Of a DNA stretch of 64,000 nt, positions 1-8,005 are shown piece after piece; the stretch's first letter is position 1, and every line of letters begins with the position of its first letter. Below the pieces are notes generated by a model. It was not told where the DNA came from. It searched no databases and was given only the letters and a program-made list of their open reading frames with translations. The translations under genes and the position numbers were made by a program. The DNA is from Pseudoruegeria sp. HB172150 (GTDB lineage Bacteria; Pseudomonadota; Alphaproteobacteria; Rhodobacterales; Rhodobacteraceae): the NCBI RefSeq assembly GCF_013184805.1, contig NZ_JAATNG010000001.1, positions 1,364,001-1,428,000 of the forward strand, written 5' to 3'.

Positions 1-920
1 TCATCGTTCCGTGGTCCGCAGGCGGCTCGACCGACCAGGTCACCCGCGTCGTCGCGCCGATCCTGGAAGAGGCGCTTGGCACGCCCGTTGTGGTGGTAAA
101 CCAGCCCGGCGCCTCGGGCTCGATCGGTACCAAGGCCGCGCTCGACGCTCCGCGCGACGGCTACACCTGGACCGCCAACGCCATCGCCAACAACGCGACC
201 TATGCCGTGACCGGTCTGGTCGAGGACACTTCGATCGAGGATTACCACATCTACCTTCACGTCGCGAACGTGCCGGTGGTCTCGGTCAACGCGGATTCGC
301 CGTACCAGGATTTCGGCGAATTGCTCGACGCGATGAAGGCGGACGATTCCGTGACGGTCGGTACGGCCGGCGTGAACTCTTCGGGCGGCATGGCGCTGGC
401 CGCGATCAACGAGGCTGCCGGCGAAGAGGTCAAGGCCCGGATGGTCACCTATGATGGCGGCAACCCGGCGGTTCTGGCGACGGCGGCCGGCGAAACGATG
501 GCGACCACGCAGCTGGCCGTGGAGCAGACCGAGATGATCAAGGCCGGCAAGATCCGGCCGCTGGCGGTTCTGTCCGACGGCGAACTGATCATCGAGGGGC
601 TGGACCCGATCCCGCCGATCACCAACTGGCTGTCCGACATGCCTGTTGCGCCGGACTACTTCGGCGTGTTCATCCCGGTCGGCGCGCCGCAGGAAGTCTA
701 TGACACCGTCGATCAGATCTGGGCGGACAAGGTCATGAACTCCGATGCGCTCAAGTCCTACGCGACCGAGCGGGGCGCGGTCTTTGCGCCGAGCTACGGT
801 TCGGAAGCCCTAGAGCGCGCCATGCCCGTTGTCATTGCCGAGGCCTGCGCCCGCGTGACCCGCGGCGAGGCGGTGCTCGATCCGTCCGAGATCGGCATCG
901 ACTGCCCGGAAGGCATGTAA
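1..920 (+). CDS. TctC-type tripartite tricarboxylate transporter substrate-binding protein (5' end missing)
   Basis: This is the periplasmic solute receptor of a tripartite tricarboxylate transporter (TTT). The gene starts before the window; the first complete codon is at base 3. The visible part opens with the family's ligand-loop motif IVPWSAGGSTDQVTR and continues with the typical alternating alpha/beta fold, including a GTAGVNSSGG stretch and a VFIPVGAPQEV stretch near the C-terminus. About 305 residues are present, so only the signal peptide and first strand are lost (family about 320-330 residues). It is followed by tctB and tctA, giving the complete three-part importer. The ligand is not evident; TTT receptors usually bind organic acids, and the downstream enzymes suggest a sugar-acid-like substrate. 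Confidence 0.93.
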   Translation, partial: IVPWSAGGSTDQVTRVVAPILEEALGTPVVVVNQPGASGSIGTKAALDAPRDGYTWTANAIANNATYAVTGLVEDTSIEDYHIYLHVANVPVVSVNADSPYQDFGELLDAMKADDSVTVGTAGVNSSGGMALAAINEAAGEEVKARMVTYDGGNPAVLATAAGETMATTQLAVEQTEMIKAGKIRPLAVLSDGELIIEGLDPIPPITNWLSDMPVAPDYFGVFIPVGAPQEVYDTVDQIWADKVMNSDALKSYATERGAVFAPSYGSEALERAMPVVIAEACARVTRGEAVLDPSEIGIDCPEGM

Positions 921-994
921 GCACACCCACATCCGCGCGCGGAACTCCGCGCGCGGACACCCGGCCCGCGCCGGCGTTTCAGAAGGCACCACCA

Positions 995-1477
995 ATGCGT
1001 TTCGACACACCAGCCGCTGACCGCGTCACTGCGGCCGCTCTCTTTGCGCTCGGCGCGGCGATGAGCTGGGGAGGGTTCGTGATGGACCGGCTTGAGATCC
1101 GTCAGATCCATCCGGCCAGCATTCCCGGGCTCGTTCCGATGATCCTTGGCGCTGCGATGATGCTGTGCGCGCTTCTGCTGGCGCTTTCCACGCGTGGCCA
1201 GACCGCGCCGGACACCGCCCCACAGGGCAACTGGTCCGATTTCGCCTTTGCCGGGGTCTGGAGCTGTGTCTTCGCGCTTCTGCTTGTCGGCACGCTGCCA
1301 TTCGCCGCGGCGGCGGCGATCTACACCTTCGTCTTCGCCGGCTGGTTCACGTGGCAACCGGCCGAGGGCCCCGCCCGCAACGCGAAGCAGCTTATCTTTA
1401 TCGCCGTCTTCGCAATAGCGGTTGCCGCGGGCATCGCTGCACTGTTCCGTTACGGCTTCCTGGTGAGGCTACCCTGA
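995..1477 (+). CDS. TctB-type small membrane subunit of TTT transporter
   Basis: This 160-residue protein has four hydrophobic segments (about residues 10-30, 45-65, 85-115 and 130-150), the layout of the poorly conserved small TctB subunit. It is assigned mainly by its place between the receptor TctC and the large permease TctA. The ATG follows an AAGG-containing leader, and its stop codon TGA shares its last base with the ATG of tctA, so the two are probably translationally coupled. TctB is needed for transport in characterised systems, but its exact role is unclear. Confidence 0.88.
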   Translation: MRFDTPAADRVTAAALFALGAAMSWGGFVMDRLEIRQIHPASIPGLVPMILGAAMMLCALLLALSTRGQTAPDTAPQGNWSDFAFAGVWSCVFALLLVGTLPFAAAAAIYTFVFAGWFTWQPAEGPARNAKQLIFIAVFAIAVAAGIAALFRYGFLVRLP

Positions 1478-3015
1478 TGGACGCGCTGAACGCTCTTTTC
1501 GCTGGCCTGGGCGAGTTCATGACCCCGATGGGCGTGTTCCACGTTGCCTGGGCGACGCTGCTGGGCATCCTTGTCGGAAGCCTGCCGGGCCTGACCGCGA
1601 CGATGGGCGTAGCGCTGCTGACCACGCTGACCTACACGCTTGACCGGGACAGCGCGATCCTGGTGCTGATCTGCATGTATGTCGGCGCGATCTACGGTGG
1701 CTCCCGTTCTGCGATCCTGCTGAACATTCCCGGCACCCCTGCCTCTGCCGCAACCTCGCTTGACGGCTTCCCGCTGGCGCAGCGCGGGCAGGCCGGGTAC
1801 GCCATGGCGCTGGCCACGGCCGGATCCGCTCTCGGCACGCTGGTGGGCATCCTGCTTCTTGTCCTGCTGGCCCCGGCGCTGGCGGCAATCGCGCTTGATT
1901 TCGGGTCTTTCGAATTCTTCTGGCTGGCGGTGTTCGGCATCGTGATTTCCGGCCAGCTTACCGGGGGCGTCAGCCCGCTGAAGGGTTACATTGCGGGCCT
2001 GCTTGGTCTCATGGTCGCCATGGTCGGGTCCGAGGGCATCCACGCGCATGTGCGCTTCAACCTCGGCTTCGACCAGCTGAACGGCGGGATCGGTCTGATC
2101 CCCGCCATGGTCGGCGCTTTCGGTTTTGCCGAGGTGCTGACGGTCATGTGGCGCCGGAAGGCGGAACTGTCGACGGAGGAACTGAAGGAAGACCGAGTGC
2201 TTCCGAAGCTGTCCGACCTATGGCGCTACAAGATCACCATCGGCCGTTCCGGCATCATCGGCACGCTTGTGGGGATCATTCCGGGCGTCGGCGAGGATAT
2301 CGGCGCCTGGGCCTCCTATGCCGCGGCGAAGCGGAGCAGCAAGGAGAAGGATCAGTTCGGCAACGGATCCTACGAGGGGCTGACCGCGGCGGAGACCGGA
2401 AATTCGGCCGTCGTTCCCGGTGCGCTGATACCGGCCCTGACGCTTGCGGTTCCGGGGTCCGCGCCGGCGGCGGTGCTGATCGCGGCGCTGTTCATTCACG
2501 GTGTCCGCCCCGGCCCGATGATCATGTTCGAGGAGCCGACCTTTATCTATTCGGTCGCCGCCATGCTGATCCTCGCGACGATTGCCATCGCGGTGTACGG
2601 CCTGTCGCTGACGCGGCTTTTCATCCTGGTTCTGCGCATTCCGCGCGAGCTGCTGATGCCGGTCGTGTTCACCCTTTGCGTGATCGGGCCCTATGCGCTG
2701 ACGCAGCGGATCTTTGACATCTGGGTCATGGTGGCGTTCGGGCTGATCGGTTTCGTGCTGCGGCAGATGAACTACCCGATGGCGCCGCTGGTGCTGGGCA
2801 TCATCCTGGGAGATCTGCTGGACAAATCCTTGCGACGCGGTCTCACCCTGTCGAACGGGTCGCTGGAACCGTTTTTCACGCGCCCGATCTCGCTGATCTT
2901 CGTGGTGATCATCGCGCTGAGCATCGTGCTGTCGATGCCGGTCACGCGGCGTGCCGTCAGCAAGGTCATTGGGACCCGTAGCGGCGCAGGAGACGTGGAG
3001 GGCCCGAAGCCATGA
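1477..3015 (+). CDS. TctA-type large permease of TTT transporter
   Basis: This is the 512-residue large membrane subunit of the tripartite tricarboxylate transporter. It has the family length (about 500) and about 12 hydrophobic segments. Family-typical loops are visible: GSLPGLTATMG near the N-terminus, YGGSRSAILLNIPGTPAS around residue 70, IPGVGEDIGAW in the middle and a second VPGSAPAAVL loop. The ATG at 1477 overlaps the tctB stop by one base; longer readings upstream lie inside tctB in another frame and are not credible. With TctC and TctB it forms an ion-coupled importer in the inner membrane. Its stop overlaps the start of the TetR gene (ATGA). Confidence 0.96.
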   Translation: MDALNALFAGLGEFMTPMGVFHVAWATLLGILVGSLPGLTATMGVALLTTLTYTLDRDSAILVLICMYVGAIYGGSRSAILLNIPGTPASAATSLDGFPLAQRGQAGYAMALATAGSALGTLVGILLLVLLAPALAAIALDFGSFEFFWLAVFGIVISGQLTGGVSPLKGYIAGLLGLMVAMVGSEGIHAHVRFNLGFDQLNGGIGLIPAMVGAFGFAEVLTVMWRRKAELSTEELKEDRVLPKLSDLWRYKITIGRSGIIGTLVGIIPGVGEDIGAWASYAAAKRSSKEKDQFGNGSYEGLTAAETGNSAVVPGALIPALTLAVPGSAPAAVLIAALFIHGVRPGPMIMFEEPTFIYSVAAMLILATIAIAVYGLSLTRLFILVLRIPRELLMPVVFTLCVIGPYALTQRIFDIWVMVAFGLIGFVLRQMNYPMAPLVLGIILGDLLDKSLRRGLTLSNGSLEPFFTRPISLIFVVIIALSIVLSMPVTRRAVSKVIGTRSGAGDVEGPKP

Positions 3016-3665
3016 ACCAGCCTGCAACGAAACCGGTGAAACGCGATGCCGCTGCTTCGAAGCGGCGGATCCTGAAGGCGGCGCTGGCGGAGTTCGCGGC
3101 GCATGGCCATGCCGGGGCGCGGATCGACACGATTGCGGAACGGGCCGCCGTCTCTAAACCGATGATCTACAGCTATTTCGGCGACAAGGAAGAGCTGTAC
3201 AAGGCGGCGTTGCGCGAGAGCTACGTGCAGATCCGTCAGGGCGAGCGGAAGCTGAAGCTGGAGGATCTGAGCCCCGAGGAAGCGGTGCGCGAGCTGGTCG
3301 ATTTCACGCTGCGCCATTTCGTATCGAAGCCATGGTTCATCTCCATGTTGAACACCGAGAACCTGCTTGGCGGAGACGCGATCCGGCAGATTGGCGACGT
3401 GGCGGAGATCCAGTCGCCCCTGATCGAGTCGATCCGCCAGTTCCTGCAGCGCGGCGTCGCGGCGGGGCATATTCGCGAGGGCGTCGATCCGGTGGAGCTG
3501 TACATCACGATCGCGTCGCTCTGCTATTTCCCAGTCTCGAACAAGCACACGCTGCGCGCAGTCTTCAAAGTGCCGATCGACGAGGAATGGCTCGATCAGC
3601 GCGCTGCGATGATTTCCGACATGTTGACCTGCTACCTGCGCCGGCCGGGGCAGGAAACATCCTGA
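3012..3665 (+). CDS. TetR/AcrR-family transcriptional regulator
   Basis: This 217-residue regulator has an N-terminal helix-turn-helix at about residues 15-60, with the signature ARIDTIAERAAVSKPMIYSYF followed by GDKEELYKAAL. The rest is a helical ligand/dimer domain. Its ATG overlaps the tctA stop (ATGA), so it is co-transcribed with the transporter and probably senses the imported compound or a derivative. It belongs to the same subfamily as the TetR half of the fusion protein at 62042-63694: the YxYFGDKExLYxA motif is shared and the C-terminal domains align well by eye. The ligand is unknown. Confidence 0.93.
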   Translation: MNQPATKPVKRDAAASKRRILKAALAEFAAHGHAGARIDTIAERAAVSKPMIYSYFGDKEELYKAALRESYVQIRQGERKLKLEDLSPEEAVRELVDFTLRHFVSKPWFISMLNTENLLGGDAIRQIGDVAEIQSPLIESIRQFLQRGVAAGHIREGVDPVELYITIASLCYFPVSNKHTLRAVFKVPIDEEWLDQRAAMISDMLTCYLRRPGQETS

Positions 3666-3731
3666 CCGGCGCGGCGCGATACCCGCTCCAAATCTGACAC
3701 GACAGACAAACCTCTGAAAGGACCGCAAGAA

Positions 3732-4883
3732 ATGAGACAACAACGGATCGGCATCATCATGCACGGCGTGACCGGGCGGATGGGAATGAACCAGCACCTG
3801 ATCCGCTCGGTCCTCGCGATCCGCGACCAGGGCGGACTGGCGCTGAAGGACGGCTCTTATCTCGTGCCGGACATCGTGATCGTCGGCCGGAACGCCGACA
3901 AGATCGAGGCGTTGGCGAGACGCCACAATGTCGACCGCTGGACGACCGATCTGGATGCGGCGCTGGCCAATCCGGACGACACGCTGTTTTTCGACGCCGC
4001 CTCGACTCAGCTGCGCCCGGCGCTGCTGAAAAAAGCCATCGACGCGGGCAAGCACGTGTACAGCGAAAAGCCGGTTTCGGAAGGTCTGGCGGAAGCGGTG
4101 GATATCGCCCGTTACGCCAAGGACAAGGGCGTCAAGAACGGCATCGTCCACGACAAGCTGGACCTGCCCGGCCTGCTGAAGCTGAAGCGGCTTCGCGACA
4201 GCGGCTTCTTCGGCCGCATGCTGAGCGTGAAGGGCGAATTCGGGTATTGGGTGTTCGAGGGTGATTTCCTGCCCGCGCAGCGCCCGTCGTGGAACTACCG
4301 GTCCGAGGACGGCGGCGGCATCATTTCCGACATGCTGTGCCACTGGCGGTATGTGCTTGATAATGTCGTGGCACCGGTGAAATCCGTCAGCTGCCTTGGC
4401 GCGACCCACATCCCGGCGCGTTGGGACGAAGAGGGGAAGGAATACAAGGCGACCGCCGATGACGCGGCGTACGCGTCCTTCCTGCTGGAAGGCGATGTCG
4501 TGGCCCATATCAATTCCAGCTGGTGCACCCGCGTCCGCCGCGACGATCTGGTGACGTTCCAGATCGACGGCACCCACGGCTCCGCCGTTGCGGGCCTGCA
4601 CAAATGCTACTCGCAGCATCGGGTCAACACGCCGAAGCCTGTCTGGAACCCGGATGAGCCGCAGCCGCTGAACCTGTTCGAAGGCTGGGAGGAAGTTCCA
4701 GACAACACTGTCTTCGACAACGGCTTCAAGGTGCAGTGGGAGCAGTTCCTGCGCCATGTCGTGGAGGATGCGCCTTTCTCTTACACCCTCGCAGAGGGGG
4801 CCAAGGGCGTACAGCTTGCCGAGGCGGGTTATCAGAGCTGGCGCGAACGCCGCTGGATCGATCTGGAGGATCTGGGGCTGTGA
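3732..4883 (+). CDS. Gfo/Idh/MocA-family NAD(P)-dependent oxidoreductase
   Basis: This is a 383-residue predicted cytoplasmic sugar or sugar-acid dehydrogenase. The N-terminal Rossmann region carries a glycine-rich turn (GVTGRMGMN), and the family motif EKPV lies near residue 115 (GKHVYSEKPVSEGLAEAV). The C-terminal alpha/beta substrate domain contains a WNYRSEDGGGIISDM loop and HDKLD. The leader before the ATG contains GAAAGGACC as a ribosome site. Its stop TGA overlaps the GTG start of the DUF993 gene. Gfo/Idh enzymes of this kind often oxidise a hydroxyl on sugars or cyclitols, so it may make a keto-intermediate for the next enzymes. The substrate cannot be told from sequence. Confidence 0.92.
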   Translation: MRQQRIGIIMHGVTGRMGMNQHLIRSVLAIRDQGGLALKDGSYLVPDIVIVGRNADKIEALARRHNVDRWTTDLDAALANPDDTLFFDAASTQLRPALLKKAIDAGKHVYSEKPVSEGLAEAVDIARYAKDKGVKNGIVHDKLDLPGLLKLKRLRDSGFFGRMLSVKGEFGYWVFEGDFLPAQRPSWNYRSEDGGGIISDMLCHWRYVLDNVVAPVKSVSCLGATHIPARWDEEGKEYKATADDAAYASFLLEGDVVAHINSSWCTRVRRDDLVTFQIDGTHGSAVAGLHKCYSQHRVNTPKPVWNPDEPQPLNLFEGWEEVPDNTVFDNGFKVQWEQFLRHVVEDAPFSYTLAEGAKGVQLAEAGYQSWRERRWIDLEDLGL

Positions 4884-6022
4884 CCACCACACTCAATCTG
4901 CCGGGCGGCGCCGTCACGCTGAAGGACGGCCCCGCGCCGATCGCGTCGGACGGCTGGAACCGCACCGCCTTTGCCGCCGCTCACGTAGTGGCTGACCCGC
5001 TGGCCGAGGCGGACCCCTGGCTGGACTGCCCCATCGACTGGGATAGGACGCTGGCCTTCCGCGAGCACCTTTGGTCGCTGGGCTTCGGCGTCGCCGAGGC
5101 GATGGATACCGCGCAGCGCGGCATGGGGCTGGACTGGCCGACCTCTCTTGAACTGATCCAACGCAGTGTGACGCTCGCGAAATCCGGCGGACACCTGATC
5201 GCCTCGGGCGCCGGGACCGACCATATCTCGCCGGACGGCGCCGATGTCGACGCCGTGATCGCCGCCTACGAGGAGCAGTGCGAGGCGGTGGAGGTGACCG
5301 GCAGCCAGGTGATCCTGATGGCGTCCCGCGCTCTGGTGAAGGCCGCCAGCGGACCCGAGGATTACGCGAAGGTATATGATCGTGTTCTGTCGGGGCTGGA
5401 AAAGCCCGCGATCCTTCACTGGCTGGGCGAGATGTTCGACCCTGCTTTGGAAGGCTACTGGGGCTCGGCCGATCACATGGAGGCGATGGATACCTGCCTC
5501 GAGATCATTGCTGCCAATGCCGACAAGGTTGATGGCATCAAGATCTCACTTCTCTCGGCAGAGAAGGAGATCGACATGCGCCGCCGTCTTCCCGAGAGCG
5601 TCCGCATGTATACCGGAGACGACTTCAACTATCCGGACCTGATCGCGGGCGATGATCAGGGCTATTCCCATGCGCTGCTCGGCATCTTCGACCCGATTGC
5701 CGGGGCCGCTGCCCGCGCGCTGACCGCGCTGGGGCAGGGGGACATGAACCGGTATGGCGACGCATTCGGGCCGACGGTTCCGCTGTCGCGCCACATCTTC
5801 AAGGCGCCGACGCGGTTCTACAAGACGGGCGTCGTGTTCATGGCTTACCTGAACGGGCATCAGGATCATTTCACGATGATCGGCGGGCAGGAGAGCACGC
5901 GCTCGACCCAGCATCTTGCTGAGCTGATCCGGCTGGCCAACGACGCGGGGCTGTTCCCGGATGCCGAGCTGGCCGCGGCGCGCGCGCGTCCCATCTTTGC
6001 CGCCCGCGGCGTGGAGGCCTGA
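4880..6022 (+). CDS. DUF993 (dihydrodipicolinate synthase-like) TIM-barrel protein
   Basis: This 380-residue protein resembles the DUF993 family (related to DHDPS/N-acetylneuraminate lyase-type TIM barrels). Visible features include CPIDWDRTLAFREHLWSLG, GAGTDHISPDG and KVDGIKISLLSAEKE; the lysine in GIKIS is a candidate for the Schiff-base lysine of the superfamily, by inference. I start it at the GTG at 4880, which overlaps the previous stop (GTGA). The longer reading from 4736 would lie inside the oxidoreductase gene. It is probably an aldolase or hydrolase acting on the oxidised sugar made by its neighbour. No member is known to me with an assigned reaction. Confidence 0.86.
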   Translation: MTTTLNLPGGAVTLKDGPAPIASDGWNRTAFAAAHVVADPLAEADPWLDCPIDWDRTLAFREHLWSLGFGVAEAMDTAQRGMGLDWPTSLELIQRSVTLAKSGGHLIASGAGTDHISPDGADVDAVIAAYEEQCEAVEVTGSQVILMASRALVKAASGPEDYAKVYDRVLSGLEKPAILHWLGEMFDPALEGYWGSADHMEAMDTCLEIIAANADKVDGIKISLLSAEKEIDMRRRLPESVRMYTGDDFNYPDLIAGDDQGYSHALLGIFDPIAGAAARALTALGQGDMNRYGDAFGPTVPLSRHIFKAPTRFYKTGVVFMAYLNGHQDHFTMIGGQESTRSTQHLAELIRLANDAGLFPDAELAAARARPIFAARGVEA

Positions 6023-6023
6023 G

Positions 6024-6848
6024 ATGGCAGGCGTAGACGCATCCCGCCTGTCGCTCAACACCGCCACCGTTCGCGAGCAGTGGTCCCTTGCCCAGTGCAT
6101 CGACGGCTGCGCGCGGCATGGCATCGGGGCCGTATCGCCGTGGCGCGACAAGCTGCAGGAGATGGGGGCAACGAACGCGGCGCGTGCCATTCGCGATGCG
6201 GGGCTTGGGGTCAGCGGCCTTTGCCGCGGCGGCTGGTACACCGAGGACGGTTCGCTGACGCAGAAGGTCATGGACGACAACCGCCGCGCGGTGGACGAGG
6301 CCGCAGAGATCGGCGCCGCTTGTCTGGTGATGGTCGTCGGCGGGTTGCCGAAGGCCTCGAAGAACCTTCCCGCCGCGCAGGCGCTGGTTGAGGAAGGTCT
6401 TGCCGACACGCTGGAATACGCCCGCACCGTCAACATGCCTGTTGCCATCGAACCCCTGCACCCGATGTATGCGGGCGACCGGGCCTGCGTGAACACAACC
6501 CGGCAGGCGCTGGACATCTGTGACCGCCTTGGCGACGGCATCGGCGTGGCGCTCGACGTTTATCACATCTGGTGGGACTATGAGCTTGCCGGCCAGATCG
6601 GCCGCGCTGGCCGCGACCGGATCCTCGCCTTTCATATCTGCGACTGGCTGGTCCCGACGAATGACCTGCTGCTCGACCGCGGCATGATGGGCGATGGCGT
6701 GATCGATATCGCCGCGATCCGCGCGATGGTCGAGGCGCAGGGCTTTGACGGGTTTGTCGAGGTCGAGATCTTCTCGGGCGATAACTGGTGGAAGCGGGAC
6801 GCGGACGAGGTGCTCGCCACGGTGATCGAACGCGCCCGCGACTGCTGA
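6024..6848 (+). CDS. Sugar phosphate isomerase/epimerase-like TIM barrel (AP-endonuclease-2 family)
   Basis: This is a 274-residue xylose-isomerase-like TIM barrel. Metal-site residues of the family are visible: an E-P-L-H-P segment (MPVAIEPLHPMY), an aspartate in GVALDVYHIWWD, a histidine in AFHICDW and a glutamate in FVEVEIFS near the C-terminus. The ATG at 6024 lies one base after the DUF993 stop codon, so this is the last gene of the tct operon. It probably isomerises or epimerises a keto-sugar or sugar acid. A strong bidirectional terminator follows at 6869. A second, distantly related TIM barrel lies at 35031-35834. Confidence 0.9.
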   Translation: MAGVDASRLSLNTATVREQWSLAQCIDGCARHGIGAVSPWRDKLQEMGATNAARAIRDAGLGVSGLCRGGWYTEDGSLTQKVMDDNRRAVDEAAEIGAACLVMVVGGLPKASKNLPAAQALVEEGLADTLEYARTVNMPVAIEPLHPMYAGDRACVNTTRQALDICDRLGDGIGVALDVYHIWWDYELAGQIGRAGRDRILAFHICDWLVPTNDLLLDRGMMGDGVIDIAAIRAMVEAQGFDGFVEVEIFSGDNWWKRDADEVLATVIERARDC

Positions 6849-6868
6849 TCGCGATTTAACTAAAAGCC

Positions 6869-6900
6869 AGGGCCCGGTTTCGATTCCGGGCCCTTTCCTT
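6869..6900. terminator. Rho-independent terminator between convergent genes
   Basis: A perfect 9-bp stem (AGGGCCCGG / CCGGGCCCT) with an 8-base loop is followed by a T-rich tract on the plus strand. It sits between the last gene of the tct operon and the end of the convergent AbrB-family gene. Confidence 0.85.
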
Positions 6901-6920
6901 GTCTGCGGGAAATGCGCGTG

Positions 6921-7967
6921 TCAGTCGCGTTTGTTGGTGGCGCCGATGATGCGTGCGGCGACCGGGGCGCCGAAGATCACCAGCAGGACACGGGCGAGAT
7001 GGTGGACCACCACATATCCGAGGTCGGCGCCCGCAACGATTGCCAGGATCAGCATTTCCGCCTGCCCTCCGGGCGCGAACGCCAGCAGCGCGTCGATCGG
7101 GCCAGCAAGACCGAGTTGGACGACGATCCAGGTAAAACCCACGGCGAGGACCGCGAGGAACAGGACGAACATCGTTCCGGCGAACACGACGCGGACAAGT
7201 TCGCCCATCGTGACGCCGACAAATCCAGACCCCACGACCATGCCGATCAGGAACTGCGCCGCGAGAACGATCTCGAACGGCGGCTTGTGGTGGATCAGGC
7301 CAAGGACGGTAAGCGTGCCAGATGCGATCAGCGGCCCAAGGATCGCCGCGCCGAAGAGACCCGCGCGTTCGCCAAGACCCCAGCCGATAAGCGCGGCGGC
7401 AACCATCAAAGCGATCTGGCCGGGGGGGATGGACAACAGAGACTCGCCCGGCTGGCGGTCGAGGTTTTCGCCGAACCCGATTGTCATGACCAGCGGTGCA
7501 ACTGTCAGGATGACGAGAACGCGGGTAGCGTGGACAAGGGAGAGCGCGCGGGGATCGCCGCCGGCCTCCTGCCCGAAAATCACCATGTCGGCCAGACCGC
7601 CGGGCATCGACGCGTACCATGCGGTGGCCGGGTCAAAGCGGAAGAAGTAGCGGAAGAAGGGCATTCCCGTCAGGCCTATGACAGCGATGTAAAACGGGAC
7701 GAGGCATAGCGACAGCGCCATGTCGGGCAGGGCGGCGATCAGTCCCGGCGTCACTGCTGTTCCGATCGAAACGCCGATGACCGGACGTGCGGCCAGGGCG
7801 AGCTTGCCGGGGCCGCTCATGGGAATGCCGGCGAGCGCGGCGAGGAGACAGGCGAACATCGGGCCGAACAGGAACGGCAGCGGCAGGCCGGCCCACCAGA
7901 ACAGCAGGGTGCCAAGCGCGGAGAGCGCGAATGCGACGGTGCGGCCGGATGTCAGGATGCGCTTCAC
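6921..7967 (-). CDS. AbrB-family membrane transporter (ammonia-monooxygenase-regulator-like)
   Basis: This 348-residue integral membrane protein has about 10 hydrophobic segments arranged as two repeats, each containing a PGG motif: SMPGGLADMVIFG in the first half and AFAPGGQAEMLIL in the second. This duplicated glycine-proline pattern is typical of the AbrB/COG3180 membrane family. It is the second gene of a two-gene leftward operon behind the beta-propeller gene (38-base gap). A role in export or import of a product of that enzyme is plausible, but no substrate is known. It is unrelated to the DNA-binding AbrB of Bacillus despite the name. Confidence 0.88.
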   Translation of the reverse strand: MKRILTSGRTVAFALSALGTLLFWWAGLPLPFLFGPMFACLLAALAGIPMSGPGKLALAARPVIGVSIGTAVTPGLIAALPDMALSLCLVPFYIAVIGLTGMPFFRYFFRFDPATAWYASMPGGLADMVIFGQEAGGDPRALSLVHATRVLVILTVAPLVMTIGFGENLDRQPGESLLSIPPGQIALMVAAALIGWGLGERAGLFGAAILGPLIASGTLTVLGLIHHKPPFEIVLAAQFLIGMVVGSGFVGVTMGELVRVVFAGTMFVLFLAVLAVGFTWIVVQLGLAGPIDALLAFAPGGQAEMLILAIVAGADLGYVVVHHLARVLLVIFGAPVAARIIGATNKRD

Positions 7968-8005
7968 CGGGCCGGCCGCGCTGGAGCGTTGCGGCGGCAG
8001 ATGGC

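Noticed and set aside
2772-4892. 706-codon minus-strand frame opposite tctA, the TetR gene and the oxidoreductase
   Set aside because: It spans three well-supported plus-strand genes and shows no family signature.
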